A DNA stretch of 64,000 nucleotides from JALHNI01 sp044226365. Its GTDB lineage: Bacteria > Acidobacteriota > Terriglobia > Bryobacterales > Bryobacteraceae. Position 1 is the stretch's first letter. The number at the start of each line of letters is the position of its first letter. The translations under genes were made by a program, and so were the position numbers. Location: NCBI GenBank assembly GCA_044226365.1, contig JBGAHE010000017.1, positions 17,789 to 81,788 on the forward strand. The letters are read 5' to 3'. Below, piece after piece: positions 53,421 through 61,142 of this stretch. The notes beneath the pieces are model-generated. The model did no database searches and was not told the origin of the DNA. It saw only the letters and a list, made by a program, of their open reading frames with translations.

Positions 53421-53443
53421 AGCCGCGCACATGACAGCCGCGA

Positions 53444-55222
53444 CTAATTCTCGCCGTTGATGGACGTACTTTCGGAGTTGGGCGTCGCATCGCCCCACAC
53501 CACGTTCGTCCCCCACACGACACTAAAACCGGCCAGCGTGTTGCTTCCCCAAACCACGCTGGAGCCCCAAACCACGCTCGTGCTGTTCACCAGCACCGTC
53601 GTTCCCCACACCACACTCGTGCCCCAAACCACGCTCGATCCCCACACCACACTCGACCCGCTCACGCCGTTCGATGAGTCATTGAAGATCTCCACCTTGC
53701 CGTTCGAACTCACCTTCGCCCGCGGCGACTTCGCCGTCTGCGTCTTTGTGATGTTCTCCGTGCTGTTCAGCGCCGCCATGATGTCCAGGTAGCCGGCGCC
53801 CACCGTGAACAAATCGCCGTACGCCGTGTAAGTAATATTCGTTGCCGGATCTTTCCAGCTCGTCTGCGTCGGCAGGTTCTTGCTCGCCGTCCGCATCAGC
53901 CGCGCCTTCACCTGATCGGGCGTCAGCGTCGGATCCTTGTCGATCAGCAGCACCGCCGCGCCCGCCACCATCGGCGCCGCCATGCTCGTGCCGCTCAGCG
54001 AGAAGTACGCGTTAAACGGAATCTTCTTCTTCAAATCGCCCGCCAGCGTATTCTGCGGATAGATCGATTGCAGGTAAGATCCCAACGGCTTCGACGCCAG
54101 CACATTCGCGCCCGGCGCGATCAGGTCCGGCTTCACATACTGGTCGATCAGCGTCGGTCCCTTCGACGAAAACGTCAGCAACAGGTCATCGCCCTTGCCC
54201 GGCGTCTTGCGATCGTTGATCGCGCCCACCGTAATCACAAACGGATCGTTCCCCGGCGAAGTGATCGTGCTGTAGCCATTCGTCTTCATCGAGTTGTCGC
54301 GGCCGTTGTTGCCCGCCGCCACCACCACCACGATGCCCGCCTTCCACGCCCGCTCCACCGCCTGGCACAGCGGATCCTTCGTATAGGTCTCCTTCACCAA
54401 CCGCCCCGCCGAAATGTTCATCACGCGGATGTTGTACTTCGTCTTCAACTCAATCGCCCGGTTGATCGCCGCAATCAGCGAACTGTCCTTGCCCTTGCCC
54501 CGCGTATCGAGCGCCCGCAGACTGATGATGTTCGCGCCCGGCGCAATCCCCGGTGCCTGCTCCTGACTCTTCCCGGACCGCTCCGCCACGCAACCATTGC
54601 CCGCAATGATTCCCGCCACATGCGTCCCATGCCCATAGCTGCCCGGATTCTCGTTCCACGTCACGAAGTCTTCCGCATACACCACCCGATTGCGCGCGCT
54701 CAGACAATTGTCCGTACTCATGTCCTCGTTCTCGTCATTCACGCCCGAGTCGATGATCGCTACGCCAATGCCGCGTCCGTCATAGCCGGCTTTGAACGCC
54801 TGCGCCGCTCCCACCGTGGCGCTCGAATAGTCGATTTGCCCACTCGCCGAAACTTCACGGTCCGGGCTCACGTACGCCACGGCCGGATCCGAGGCCAGGT
54901 CCTGGGCCCCCTGCCGCGTCATCCGCGCATGCACCATCTCCCCCAATAGGCCCTTGATTCGTGCGCCGCGCCGAGTCGCTTTCTCGAGATTCTTTGCGGA
55001 TGGTTCGCGGTACTGCACGATGACGTCGATCTCATCGTCTGCCGCGGGTTCGGTCTCTTTGGTGGTGGTTGTATCGCGAAAACGAGCCAGATCGGACGCG
55101 CGCCCTTGGTCAGGCCTCAACGATCCCCATGTTGCCGAATCCTCACGCAAGGGCTGTTGCCCCAGCAGTAACATTGCCGTCAGACTCAAACAGAGAACAG
55201 GCTTCATCGTCTCGCGCATCAT
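53444..55222 (-). CDS. Secreted S8 subtilisin-like protease with VVWG-repeat tail
   Basis: A 592-residue protein: signal peptide, I9-type propeptide (about 64-122: IDVIVQYREPSAKNLEKATR), and subtilase domain with D158 (AIIDSGV), H198 (GHGTHVAG), oxyanion N305 (AAGNNG) and S413 (GTSMAAP). After the catalytic domain come a Ser/Thr-rich linker and seven copies of VVWG in the last 72 residues. ATG at 55222 or at 55207 (MKPVLCLSL...) could be used. The 114-base upstream region holds three inverted repeats (55275-55327). A terminator follows at 53361. Confidence 0.92.
   Translation of the reverse strand: MMRETMKPVLCLSLTAMLLLGQQPLREDSATWGSLRPDQGRASDLARFRDTTTTKETEPAADDEIDVIVQYREPSAKNLEKATRRGARIKGLLGEMVHARMTRQGAQDLASDPAVAYVSPDREVSASGQIDYSSATVGAAQAFKAGYDGRGIGVAIIDSGVNDENEDMSTDNCLSARNRVVYAEDFVTWNENPGSYGHGTHVAGIIAGNGCVAERSGKSQEQAPGIAPGANIISLRALDTRGKGKDSSLIAAINRAIELKTKYNIRVMNISAGRLVKETYTKDPLCQAVERAWKAGIVVVVAAGNNGRDNSMKTNGYSTITSPGNDPFVITVGAINDRKTPGKGDDLLLTFSSKGPTLIDQYVKPDLIAPGANVLASKPLGSYLQSIYPQNTLAGDLKKKIPFNAYFSLSGTSMAAPMVAGAAVLLIDKDPTLTPDQVKARLMRTASKNLPTQTSWKDPATNITYTAYGDLFTVGAGYLDIMAALNSTENITKTQTAKSPRAKVSSNGKVEIFNDSSNGVSGSSVVWGSSVVWGTSVVWGTTVLVNSTSVVWGSSVVWGSNTLAGFSVVWGTNVVWGDATPNSESTSINGEN
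53492..53662 (-). repeat. VVWG tandem repeat region of the subtilase tail
   Basis: Seven VVWG units, mostly as xSVVWG hexapeptides in direct tandem (SSVVWG, TSVVWG, SSVVWG) with two longer spacers (TTVLVNST, SNTLAGF). At DNA level this gives imperfect 18-base direct repeats, so it is coding repetition and not a CRISPR array. Confidence 0.85.
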
Positions 55223-55274
55223 GCCTACGGGGATGCACTTACCTTGCCATTGCTAACTGCTTGATTTATTTGAG

Positions 55275-55327
55275 TTGTCACCTGCCGAGGGTGACAAGGT
55301 GTCCACCTTAGACAGGACATTCTGTCC
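55275..55327. promoter_or_regulatory. Cluster of three inverted repeats upstream of the subtilase gene
   Basis: TTGTCACC/GGTGACAA (55275-55282 and 55290-55297), AAGGTG/CACCTT (55296-55309) and GGACA/TGTCC (55315-55327) lie back to back between the pfkB-type gene end and the protease start. They look like operator sites or an RNA structure rather than a terminator, having no U-run. Confidence 0.5.
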
Positions 55328-55336
55328 GCGCGGGCC

Positions 55337-56278
55337 TTACTTGACGGGCTTAACCTCTACCTGCTTGTAGATCTCTTTGGCCTGCTCCAGATTCGCCAAC
55401 TGCAGCCCCGGCAACCGTGCCGAAGCCGACCCCGCCGCCACGCCCCACCGCATCGCTTCCCAGAATTCCTTCTTCTTCTTCCGCGCCCACACGAACGCCG
55501 CGGCCAGCGCATCGCCCGCCCCAATCGGACTCAGCGCATCGATCCTCGGCGCAATGGCTTCCCACACCCGCACGCCGCTCTCGGTCCTCTGCGCGCCCAT
55601 CGCGCCCCGGCTGCCCAGCGACAGCACCACGCTCTGCGCCCCCATATCGACAATCCGCTCCACCGCGTCAATGAAGTTGCTCCGCGTCAGTAGCGCCCGG
55701 TTCAGCAACCGCTCCGCCTCCTGCTGATTCGGACTCACCACCGTCGGCTCGGCTTCGAGCCCCAACTCCAGCGCCTGATTATCCGTATCGAGCAGCGTCT
55801 GCACGCCTTGCTGTTGCGCCAGCTTGATCAGCCGCTGATAAAAGTCCGCCGGGACGCCCGGGGGCGTACTGCCGCAGATCATCAGCCAATCTGCCTTCGG
55901 CAGCCGGCTCAGCACCGTCTGCTCCGCCTTGTCGAGTTCCTCTTGCGACATCGGCGCACCCAACTCGTTCAACTTCACGGACAAGCCGTTTTTGTCCGTA
56001 ATGGTCAAGTTATTGCGAATCGAATGGCGAATCGGCACAAAGTGCACCGGAAAACTGTAGTTTCCCAACAGTTCCTTGAACCGCGGACCATTCTCTCCCC
56101 CCGCCGTCGCAATGGCGATGGTCTTTCCTCCGAACGCATGGATGACGCTCGAAGAAATAATGCCGCGGCCCCCGGCCGCTTCACTCGTTTCGAGAATATA
56201 AGCCCGGTCGTCGAACACCAGACGATCGGCGAGCACATTCCGGTCTATCGCCGGGTTGATGGTAAGCGTGACGATCAA
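55337..56278 (-). CDS. PfkB-family hexose-phosphate kinase (1-phosphofructokinase type)
   Basis: A 313-residue ribokinase-fold enzyme: N-terminus (M)IVTLTINPAIDRNV, sugar-binding AAGGRGIISS (GGKG motif variant with Arg) and the catalytic-base motif SPIGAGDALAAAFVWA. Members phosphorylate fructose-1-phosphate or tagatose-6-phosphate; the exact sugar is not clear, and no PTS genes are nearby. The start is a TTG, with a -10-like TACAAT only 6 bases upstream, an odd arrangement. Confidence 0.9.
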   Translation of the reverse strand: MIVTLTINPAIDRNVLADRLVFDDRAYILETSEAAGGRGIISSSVIHAFGGKTIAIATAGGENGPRFKELLGNYSFPVHFVPIRHSIRNNLTITDKNGLSVKLNELGAPMSQEELDKAEQTVLSRLPKADWLMICGSTPPGVPADFYQRLIKLAQQQGVQTLLDTDNQALELGLEAEPTVVSPNQQEAERLLNRALLTRSNFIDAVERIVDMGAQSVVLSLGSRGAMGAQRTESGVRVWEAIAPRIDALSPIGAGDALAAAFVWARKKKKEFWEAMRWGVAAGSASARLPGLQLANLEQAKEIYKQVEVKPVK

Positions 56279-56302
56279 AACGCTATTGTACTAACGTAGG
56301 TA

Positions 56303-57256
56303 ATGGCGAGCCATCTCATCTCTTTGCCGGCCGTTCGGCAGCACCCGCTGCTCAAACCTTACGCCGCGCTCGCCGCCGTCTGCTTCTTTTGGGGCACCAC
56401 GTTCCTCGCCATCCGCGTCGCGCTCGAAAGCTTCTCGCCGCTCCTGTTGCTCGCCACTCGCTTCCTCACCTCCGGCACCATTCTGCTCATCGTCTGTGCC
56501 CTCCGCGGCGCTGCTTTCCCCCGCGGCCGCCAACTCGTCATGACCGCCCTCTACGGTCTGCTGCCTCTCGGCGTCTCGAGCGGCGCCCTCTCCTTCGCCC
56601 AAACCTGGATCCCCTCGAGCCTCGCCTCGCTTTACATCACCACGTCGCCCCTTTGGCTCGTCGCGCTCGACGCTCTCATTCCCGGCGGCGAACCCCTTCG
56701 CAAACGGACCGTCGCCGCCATGATGGTCGGCTTCACTGGCACCGCCCTGCTCGTCTTCCCCAAAAACCTGCAGGAAGGCTTCTCCCTGCCCAACGTCGTC
56801 GGCTTCCTAATCCTCCAAGTCGGCAATATTGCCTGGGGCCTCGGCTCCATCCTCTTCCGCCGCCAATCCACCAGCCTCACCACCAATGCGCACCCTTTCG
56901 TCAGCGGCGCCGTCCAGCAGTTCTTCTCCGGCGCCGTCACCCTGCTGCTCACCCTGGTGATTCCCCAACCGCCCGTCCACTGGAAGCTGCGCAGCGTCCT
57001 CGCCGTGCTCTATCTGGTCACCTTCGGCTCCATCGTTGGCTACAGCGCTTACATCTACGTCCTCGACAAACTACCCGTCTCCATCGTTTCGCTCTACACC
57101 TACGTCAACCCCGTCGTCGCCGTCACCCTGGGTTGGCTCTTCTATCGCGAGCCCTTCGGCTACCGCGAACTCACCGCCATGCTGATCATCTTCTTCGGCG
57201 TCTACCTGGTGAAGCGCGCTCAGGCCCGGCCCACGCCGCCCACCACCCCGGACTGA
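56303..57256 (+). CDS. EamA-family (DMT) transporter
   Basis: A 317-residue protein with ten membrane helices in two EamA halves: CFFWGTTFLAIRVALESFSP opens the first; NIAWGLGSILFRRQ opens the second; YTYVNPVVAVTLGWLFYREP is the typical C-terminal motif. Such transporters export amino acids or metabolites; the substrate here is unknown. Its last 37 bases overlap the convergent hypothetical gene. Confidence 0.92.
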   Translation: MASHLISLPAVRQHPLLKPYAALAAVCFFWGTTFLAIRVALESFSPLLLLATRFLTSGTILLIVCALRGAAFPRGRQLVMTALYGLLPLGVSSGALSFAQTWIPSSLASLYITTSPLWLVALDALIPGGEPLRKRTVAAMMVGFTGTALLVFPKNLQEGFSLPNVVGFLILQVGNIAWGLGSILFRRQSTSLTTNAHPFVSGAVQQFFSGAVTLLLTLVIPQPPVHWKLRSVLAVLYLVTFGSIVGYSAYIYVLDKLPVSIVSLYTYVNPVVAVTLGWLFYREPFGYRELTAMLIIFFGVYLVKRAQARPTPPTTPD

Positions 57257-57702
57257 CAGAACGCCGCAAACTCCGGTGACTTCGCCGGTGCCACCCACTC
57301 CCGCCGCGCCTGCCGGTCCCGCACCACATCGTGCTCGTAGAACCGCTTGAATAAGTCGCGAGCTCCTCCGAACCGCGCCACCGCTTCCCGCGCCGCTTCC
57401 AGACGGCTCTCCCCGTCCGCCGCCACGCTCGCCACCACCATCGTCCAGAACTTCGTCAGCGTCTCGTGATAGCCCGCATCCTCGGTGTTCTGGCCGCCCA
57501 CCGCTTCGTTATAACGGCGAATCCGCTCCCGCAGCACCGGCAACGCCGCCTCTACCGTACTCCCGTGCACCACGCACGCCGCCCCCGCCACATGCGCCGC
57601 ATGCGTCCACTCCGCCTTCGGCAATGACCCGTCGATCCAGCCCTGCAAAAACTCCTCGAGTTTGCTTTCGGATTCCAAATACCAATAAGCCTTCGTTTCC
57701 AT
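57220..57702 (-). CDS. Conserved hypothetical protein with WTHAAH motif
   Basis: A 160-residue helical protein starting METKAYWYLESESKLEEFLQ. Conserved-looking spots are EWTHAAHVAGA, RYNEAVGG and GYHETLTKFW; similar short proteins occur widely in bacteria without known function. His, Glu and Tyr pattern hints at a metal or small-molecule site, which is inference. Start at 57702 because a near-consensus promoter (57734-57763) would start the transcript near 57727, excluding an ATG at 57732. Confidence 0.75.
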   Translation of the reverse strand: METKAYWYLESESKLEEFLQGWIDGSLPKAEWTHAAHVAGAACVVHGSTVEAALPVLRERIRRYNEAVGGQNTEDAGYHETLTKFWTMVVASVAADGESRLEAAREAVARFGGARDLFKRFYEHDVVRDRQARREWVAPAKSPEFAAFCQSGVVGGVGRA

Positions 57703-57733
57703 GGTCAGAAGCTTCCTCCGCCTTCGATCCATA

Positions 57734-57763
57734 AGTATAGAGTCGAAGGCAAAAGTCTGTCAA
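57734..57763 (-). promoter_or_regulatory. Near-consensus sigma-70 promoter
   Basis: On the minus strand TTGACA (57763-57758), an 18-base spacer and TATACT (57739-57734). It drives the WTHAAH gene. A plus-strand -10-like TACAAT (57769-57774) for the Lrp gene lies next to it, so the two promoters face apart within 60 bases. Confidence 0.75.
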
Positions 57764-57789
57764 TCCATTACAATCTAAGGACACCTGCC

Positions 57790-58236
57790 ATGGATACCTT
57801 GGATCAGAAAGCCCTCGCCCGTCTCGCCCAGGACGGTCGCGTCACTTGGGCGGACCTCGGCCAGCACCTCGGCCTCTCCGCCCCTTCCGCCGCCGACCGT
57901 GTCCGTAAGCTCGAAGAGCGCGGCGTCATCCGCGGCTACACCGCCCTCACCGACCCCGCCGCCATCGGCTACGGCCTGCTCGCCTTCATCTCCGTCACGC
58001 TCGCCAACCAGCAGCAGCGCAAACGCTTCCTCGACGCGATTCTTAAGATGCCCGGCGTCCTCGAATGCCACCATGTCGCCGGCGATGACGACTATCTCCT
58101 CAAAGTCCGCTGCGCCAACACGCTCGAACTCGACGACCTGCTGAGCAACCAGCTCAAGCAAAAGCTCGGCGTCGCCCGCACCCGCACCGTCATAGCCTTG
58201 GCCACCGCCAAGGAAAACATCAACCCACTTGGGTAA
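57790..58236 (+). CDS. Lrp/AsnC-family transcription regulator
   Basis: A 148-residue protein: N-terminal winged helix-turn-helix (LDQKALARLAQDGRVTWADL, HLGLSAPSAADRVRKLEERG) and C-terminal RAM ligand-binding domain (AFISVTLANQQQ, PGVLECHHVAGDDDYLLKVR). It senses amino acids and probably controls neighbours: the divergent WTHAAH gene and the convergent aminotransferase. The last 17 bases overlap the aminotransferase gene. Confidence 0.93.
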   Translation: MDTLDQKALARLAQDGRVTWADLGQHLGLSAPSAADRVRKLEERGVIRGYTALTDPAAIGYGLLAFISVTLANQQQRKRFLDAILKMPGVLECHHVAGDDDYLLKVRCANTLELDDLLSNQLKQKLGVARTRTVIALATAKENINPLG

Positions 58237-59515
58237 GCGCTTCGTCCAACACCCCGACGAAGTGATCCACGTCGCCCTGGCCGATATTCAGCGGCGGCGT
58301 ACAGCGCAGCACGTTGCCTGAAATTCCGCCCTTGCCCACCAGCACGCCGCGCTCGCGCGCCGCTTCCATCACTGCCGCGGTTTTCGCTGTCGCCGGCGTC
58401 TTCGATGTCCGGTCCTCCACCAACTCGATCGCCTGCATCAGGCCCATCCCCCGCACCTCGCCGATCGCCGCGTGCTTCGCCTGCAACTCTTCGAGCTTCG
58501 TCCGCAGATAGCCGCCCGTCTCGGTCGCGTTCGCCCGCAGATTCTCCTCGTCAATAAAGTCGATCACGGCCTTGGCCGTGGTCGTCGTCACCGGATTACC
58601 GCCAAACGTCGACAGCGTCAACCCGCGCACCGCGTCGGCAATCTCCGGCTTCGCCACCGTCAGCCCGATCGGCGCGCCGTTCCCCAATCCCTTCGCGCTC
58701 GTGATGATGTCCGGCTGCACGCCCCATTGCTCAATCCCGAACCACTTGTCGCCTGTGCGCCCCCATCCCGTCTGCACCTCATCGGCGATAAACACGCCGC
58801 CGTACTTCCGTACAATCTCTTCGACGATCGGAAAGTACTCCTTCGGCGGCGTAATGTAGCCCGCCACGCCTTGAATCGGCTCCGCGATAAACGCCGCAAT
58901 GCGTCCGCTCGTCGTCGTCCGGATCACTTCGTCCACATCGTGCGCGCACCGCACCCCGCAACTCGGATACGTCAACCCGAACGGACAGCGATAGCAGTAG
59001 GCGTTATGCGCAAACACAAAGCCCGCTGGCGGCATGCCGCCCAACCGCCATGTGCTCAGCCCACTCATCGCCATCCCCATCTGCGACCGTCCGTGATAGG
59101 CGTATCGCAGCGCCACCACTTCGCTCGACCCCGTATAGCAACGCGCCGCCAGAATCGCCGTCTCGTTTGCCTCCGTCCCGCTGTTGGTAAAGAAGCTCTT
59201 CTTCAGTCCACCCGGCGTGATCTCCGCCACCCGCTTCGCCAGCGCTACCTGCGGCTCATTCACCAGCACCGTCGACACATGCTGCAGCTTCTCGGCCTGC
59301 GCCCGCGTGGCCGCATCCACCTTGTCGTTACAATGACCCACCGAGATCGTCACGATCCCGCCGAAAAAGTCCAGATACTGCTTCCCGTCCGCATCCCACA
59401 CGAACTGGTTCTTCGCATGCGAAATCACCAACGGTGTGGCGAAGTAATGAAACACCGAAGGAAACAGATACTCCTTCTGTGCCAGCAGGATTTCGTCTTT
59501 CGTCATTTGGTTCAT
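58220..59515 (-). CDS. Class III PLP-dependent aminotransferase
   Basis: A 431-residue omega-aminotransferase. Seen are the PLP lysine in DIITSAKGLGNGAPIG, the FTNSGTEANETAILAAR phosphate-binding stretch, AYHGRS, and FIADEVQTGWGRTG (Asp contacting the PLP ring). It resembles alanine-glyoxylate type 2 and 4-aminobutyrate aminotransferases. Two Cys-rich bits (AYCYRCPFGLTYPSCGVRCA) are in a loop. ATG at 59515 or 59506 are options; no clear ribosome site. Nearby Lrp regulator may respond to its amino acid. Confidence 0.92.
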   Translation of the reverse strand: MNQMTKDEILLAQKEYLFPSVFHYFATPLVISHAKNQFVWDADGKQYLDFFGGIVTISVGHCNDKVDAATRAQAEKLQHVSTVLVNEPQVALAKRVAEITPGGLKKSFFTNSGTEANETAILAARCYTGSSEVVALRYAYHGRSQMGMAMSGLSTWRLGGMPPAGFVFAHNAYCYRCPFGLTYPSCGVRCAHDVDEVIRTTTSGRIAAFIAEPIQGVAGYITPPKEYFPIVEEIVRKYGGVFIADEVQTGWGRTGDKWFGIEQWGVQPDIITSAKGLGNGAPIGLTVAKPEIADAVRGLTLSTFGGNPVTTTTAKAVIDFIDEENLRANATETGGYLRTKLEELQAKHAAIGEVRGMGLMQAIELVEDRTSKTPATAKTAAVMEAARERGVLVGKGGISGNVLRCTPPLNIGQGDVDHFVGVLDEALTQVG

Positions 59516-59556
59516 TCTACGGCCCCTTCGCCGATCCGGTACCATAAAAGTACGCC

Positions 59557-61092
59557 GTGACCGCTCCCAGCGCACTCCTCGACCTCATCGGCCAAGCCCG
59601 GCGTCGGACCCTGGGCGCCCTTCTCTTCGAACACCTCAGCTTTGCCCTCGCCATCGCCTTCGGCGCCTGCATCCTCCTGGTCCTGCTCGGTACCCAGATC
59701 TTCAACTGGTATTGGCCCGTCCTGCTTTTCGCGGTCGCCCTCGGCTACGGCTACTACCGCTTCCGCCAGCAGATCCCCTCGGATTACGCCTTGGCGCGCA
59801 CCCTCGACGAACGCCTCGCCCTGCCGGACACCCTGTCCTCCGCTTATCACTTCACCGAGGGCACCAACGGCCACCCCGAAGCCCGCCAGTGGCTCCGCAC
59901 GATTGCGGAAGAAGCCGCCCGTGGCGCCGATGCCAAAACCCTGCTCCCCTTCCAGATCAAGCGCGTCACCTACGTCGCCGCCGCCATTCTCGCCGGTTTC
60001 GCCGGCCTGATCGCCGTTCGCTACGGCTTCGAGAACCGCCTCGACCTTCAGTCCCCGATGGTCCCTGGCCTTGTCGACCTCTTCGGCTCCGGCAGCACCA
60101 TCGAAACCGCCCAGTTCCGCAAGAACCCCTACAACCGTCCCCCGGACCCCAATAACCCCCAGCACTCCGACTCGCCCTCCACCCCCGAGGAGCAGAAGGA
60201 AGCCGACGCCATCGGCGAAGCCCCCAAAGACGTCCTCAAGACCATCGGCGTCCCCGAAGTCGACAACCAGGGCGCCGAACAGTTCAAAGGCGAAAAGGGC
60301 CAGGAGGAATCCGAAGGCCCCGGCGAAAACGAAAAGGGCTCGCCCGGCGAACAGAAGGAAGGCGGTGCGAGTAAAGAGGGCGGCGCCGGCGAAAAGCAGG
60401 ACGGCAACCAGAAAAACGACCCCAACGGCAGCCAGAAGAGCCAGAACCCCGAAGGCAACAACAGCATGCTCGACAAGATGCGCGATGCCTTCTCCAACCT
60501 GATGAACAAGATGAAGTCGCAGCCCAAGGGCGGCGAACAGCAGGCCAAAAACGGAGAAAAGAAGGGTCCCGGCGAAAGCGAAGGCAAACAGGGCGACAAG
60601 CAGGGCCAGAAGGGCTCCCAGCAACAAGCCAAGTCCAACGACCAGCAAGGCAATTCGGACCAGGCCTCCGAACAGCAGGGTGAAGGCGAAGGCAAACAGC
60701 AAACCGCCCAGGGCAAAGGCTCGAGCGACGGCAACCAGGCGCAGCCCAACCAGGACCCCAAGAGCGGCACCGGCCAGCAGGACGGCCAGAAGGACGTCAA
60801 GCTCGCCTCCCAGCTCGAAGCCATGGGCAAGCTCTCGGAGATCATCGGCAAGCGCGCTGAAAAGCAAACCGGCGAAGTGATGGTCGAGGTCAACTCTTCC
60901 AAGTCCCAGCAACTCCGCACCGCCTACTCCCAGAAGTCCGGCAACTACACCAATAGCGGCGGCGAAATCCACCGCGACGAAGTCCCGCTCCTCTATCAGG
61001 ATTACGTCCAGCATTACTTCGAACAAGTCCGCCGCCCCGCTGCGGCTCCGGCTCCCGCCGCCCCCGCTCCCGCCAAACCCAACACCAAATAA
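59557..61092 (+). CDS. Membrane protein with long charged low-complexity region (DUF4175-like)
   Basis: A 511-residue protein with two N-terminal membrane helices (about 24-65), a further helix near 142-160, then from about residue 245 to 410 an extreme Gly/Lys/Glu/Gln/Ser/Asn composition, and a C-terminal helical part (LASQLEAMGKLSEIIGKRAE, LYQDYVQHYFEQVRR). The layout resembles DUF4175-type proteins found near MoxR/VWA genes; here a VIT/VWA gene follows after 50 bases. GTG start. Role unknown. The minus strand is open over the whole gene because of composition, but I regard that as a shadow. Confidence 0.82.
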   Translation: MTAPSALLDLIGQARRRTLGALLFEHLSFALAIAFGACILLVLLGTQIFNWYWPVLLFAVALGYGYYRFRQQIPSDYALARTLDERLALPDTLSSAYHFTEGTNGHPEARQWLRTIAEEAARGADAKTLLPFQIKRVTYVAAAILAGFAGLIAVRYGFENRLDLQSPMVPGLVDLFGSGSTIETAQFRKNPYNRPPDPNNPQHSDSPSTPEEQKEADAIGEAPKDVLKTIGVPEVDNQGAEQFKGEKGQEESEGPGENEKGSPGEQKEGGASKEGGAGEKQDGNQKNDPNGSQKSQNPEGNNSMLDKMRDAFSNLMNKMKSQPKGGEQQAKNGEKKGPGESEGKQGDKQGQKGSQQQAKSNDQQGNSDQASEQQGEGEGKQQTAQGKGSSDGNQAQPNQDPKSGTGQQDGQKDVKLASQLEAMGKLSEIIGKRAEKQTGEVMVEVNSSKSQQLRTAYSQKSGNYTNSGGEIHRDEVPLLYQDYVQHYFEQVRRPAAAPAPAAPAPAKPNTK

Positions 61093-61142
61093 TTCTTGAA
61101 AGGGTCTTCTTGCCCGCGGCATATCCCGGGCATGGAGGTCCG

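Noticed and set aside
53492..53662. Direct DNA repeats resembling a short CRISPR or satellite
   Set aside because: The repeats are in frame, encode VVWG units and have no unique spacers of constant length.
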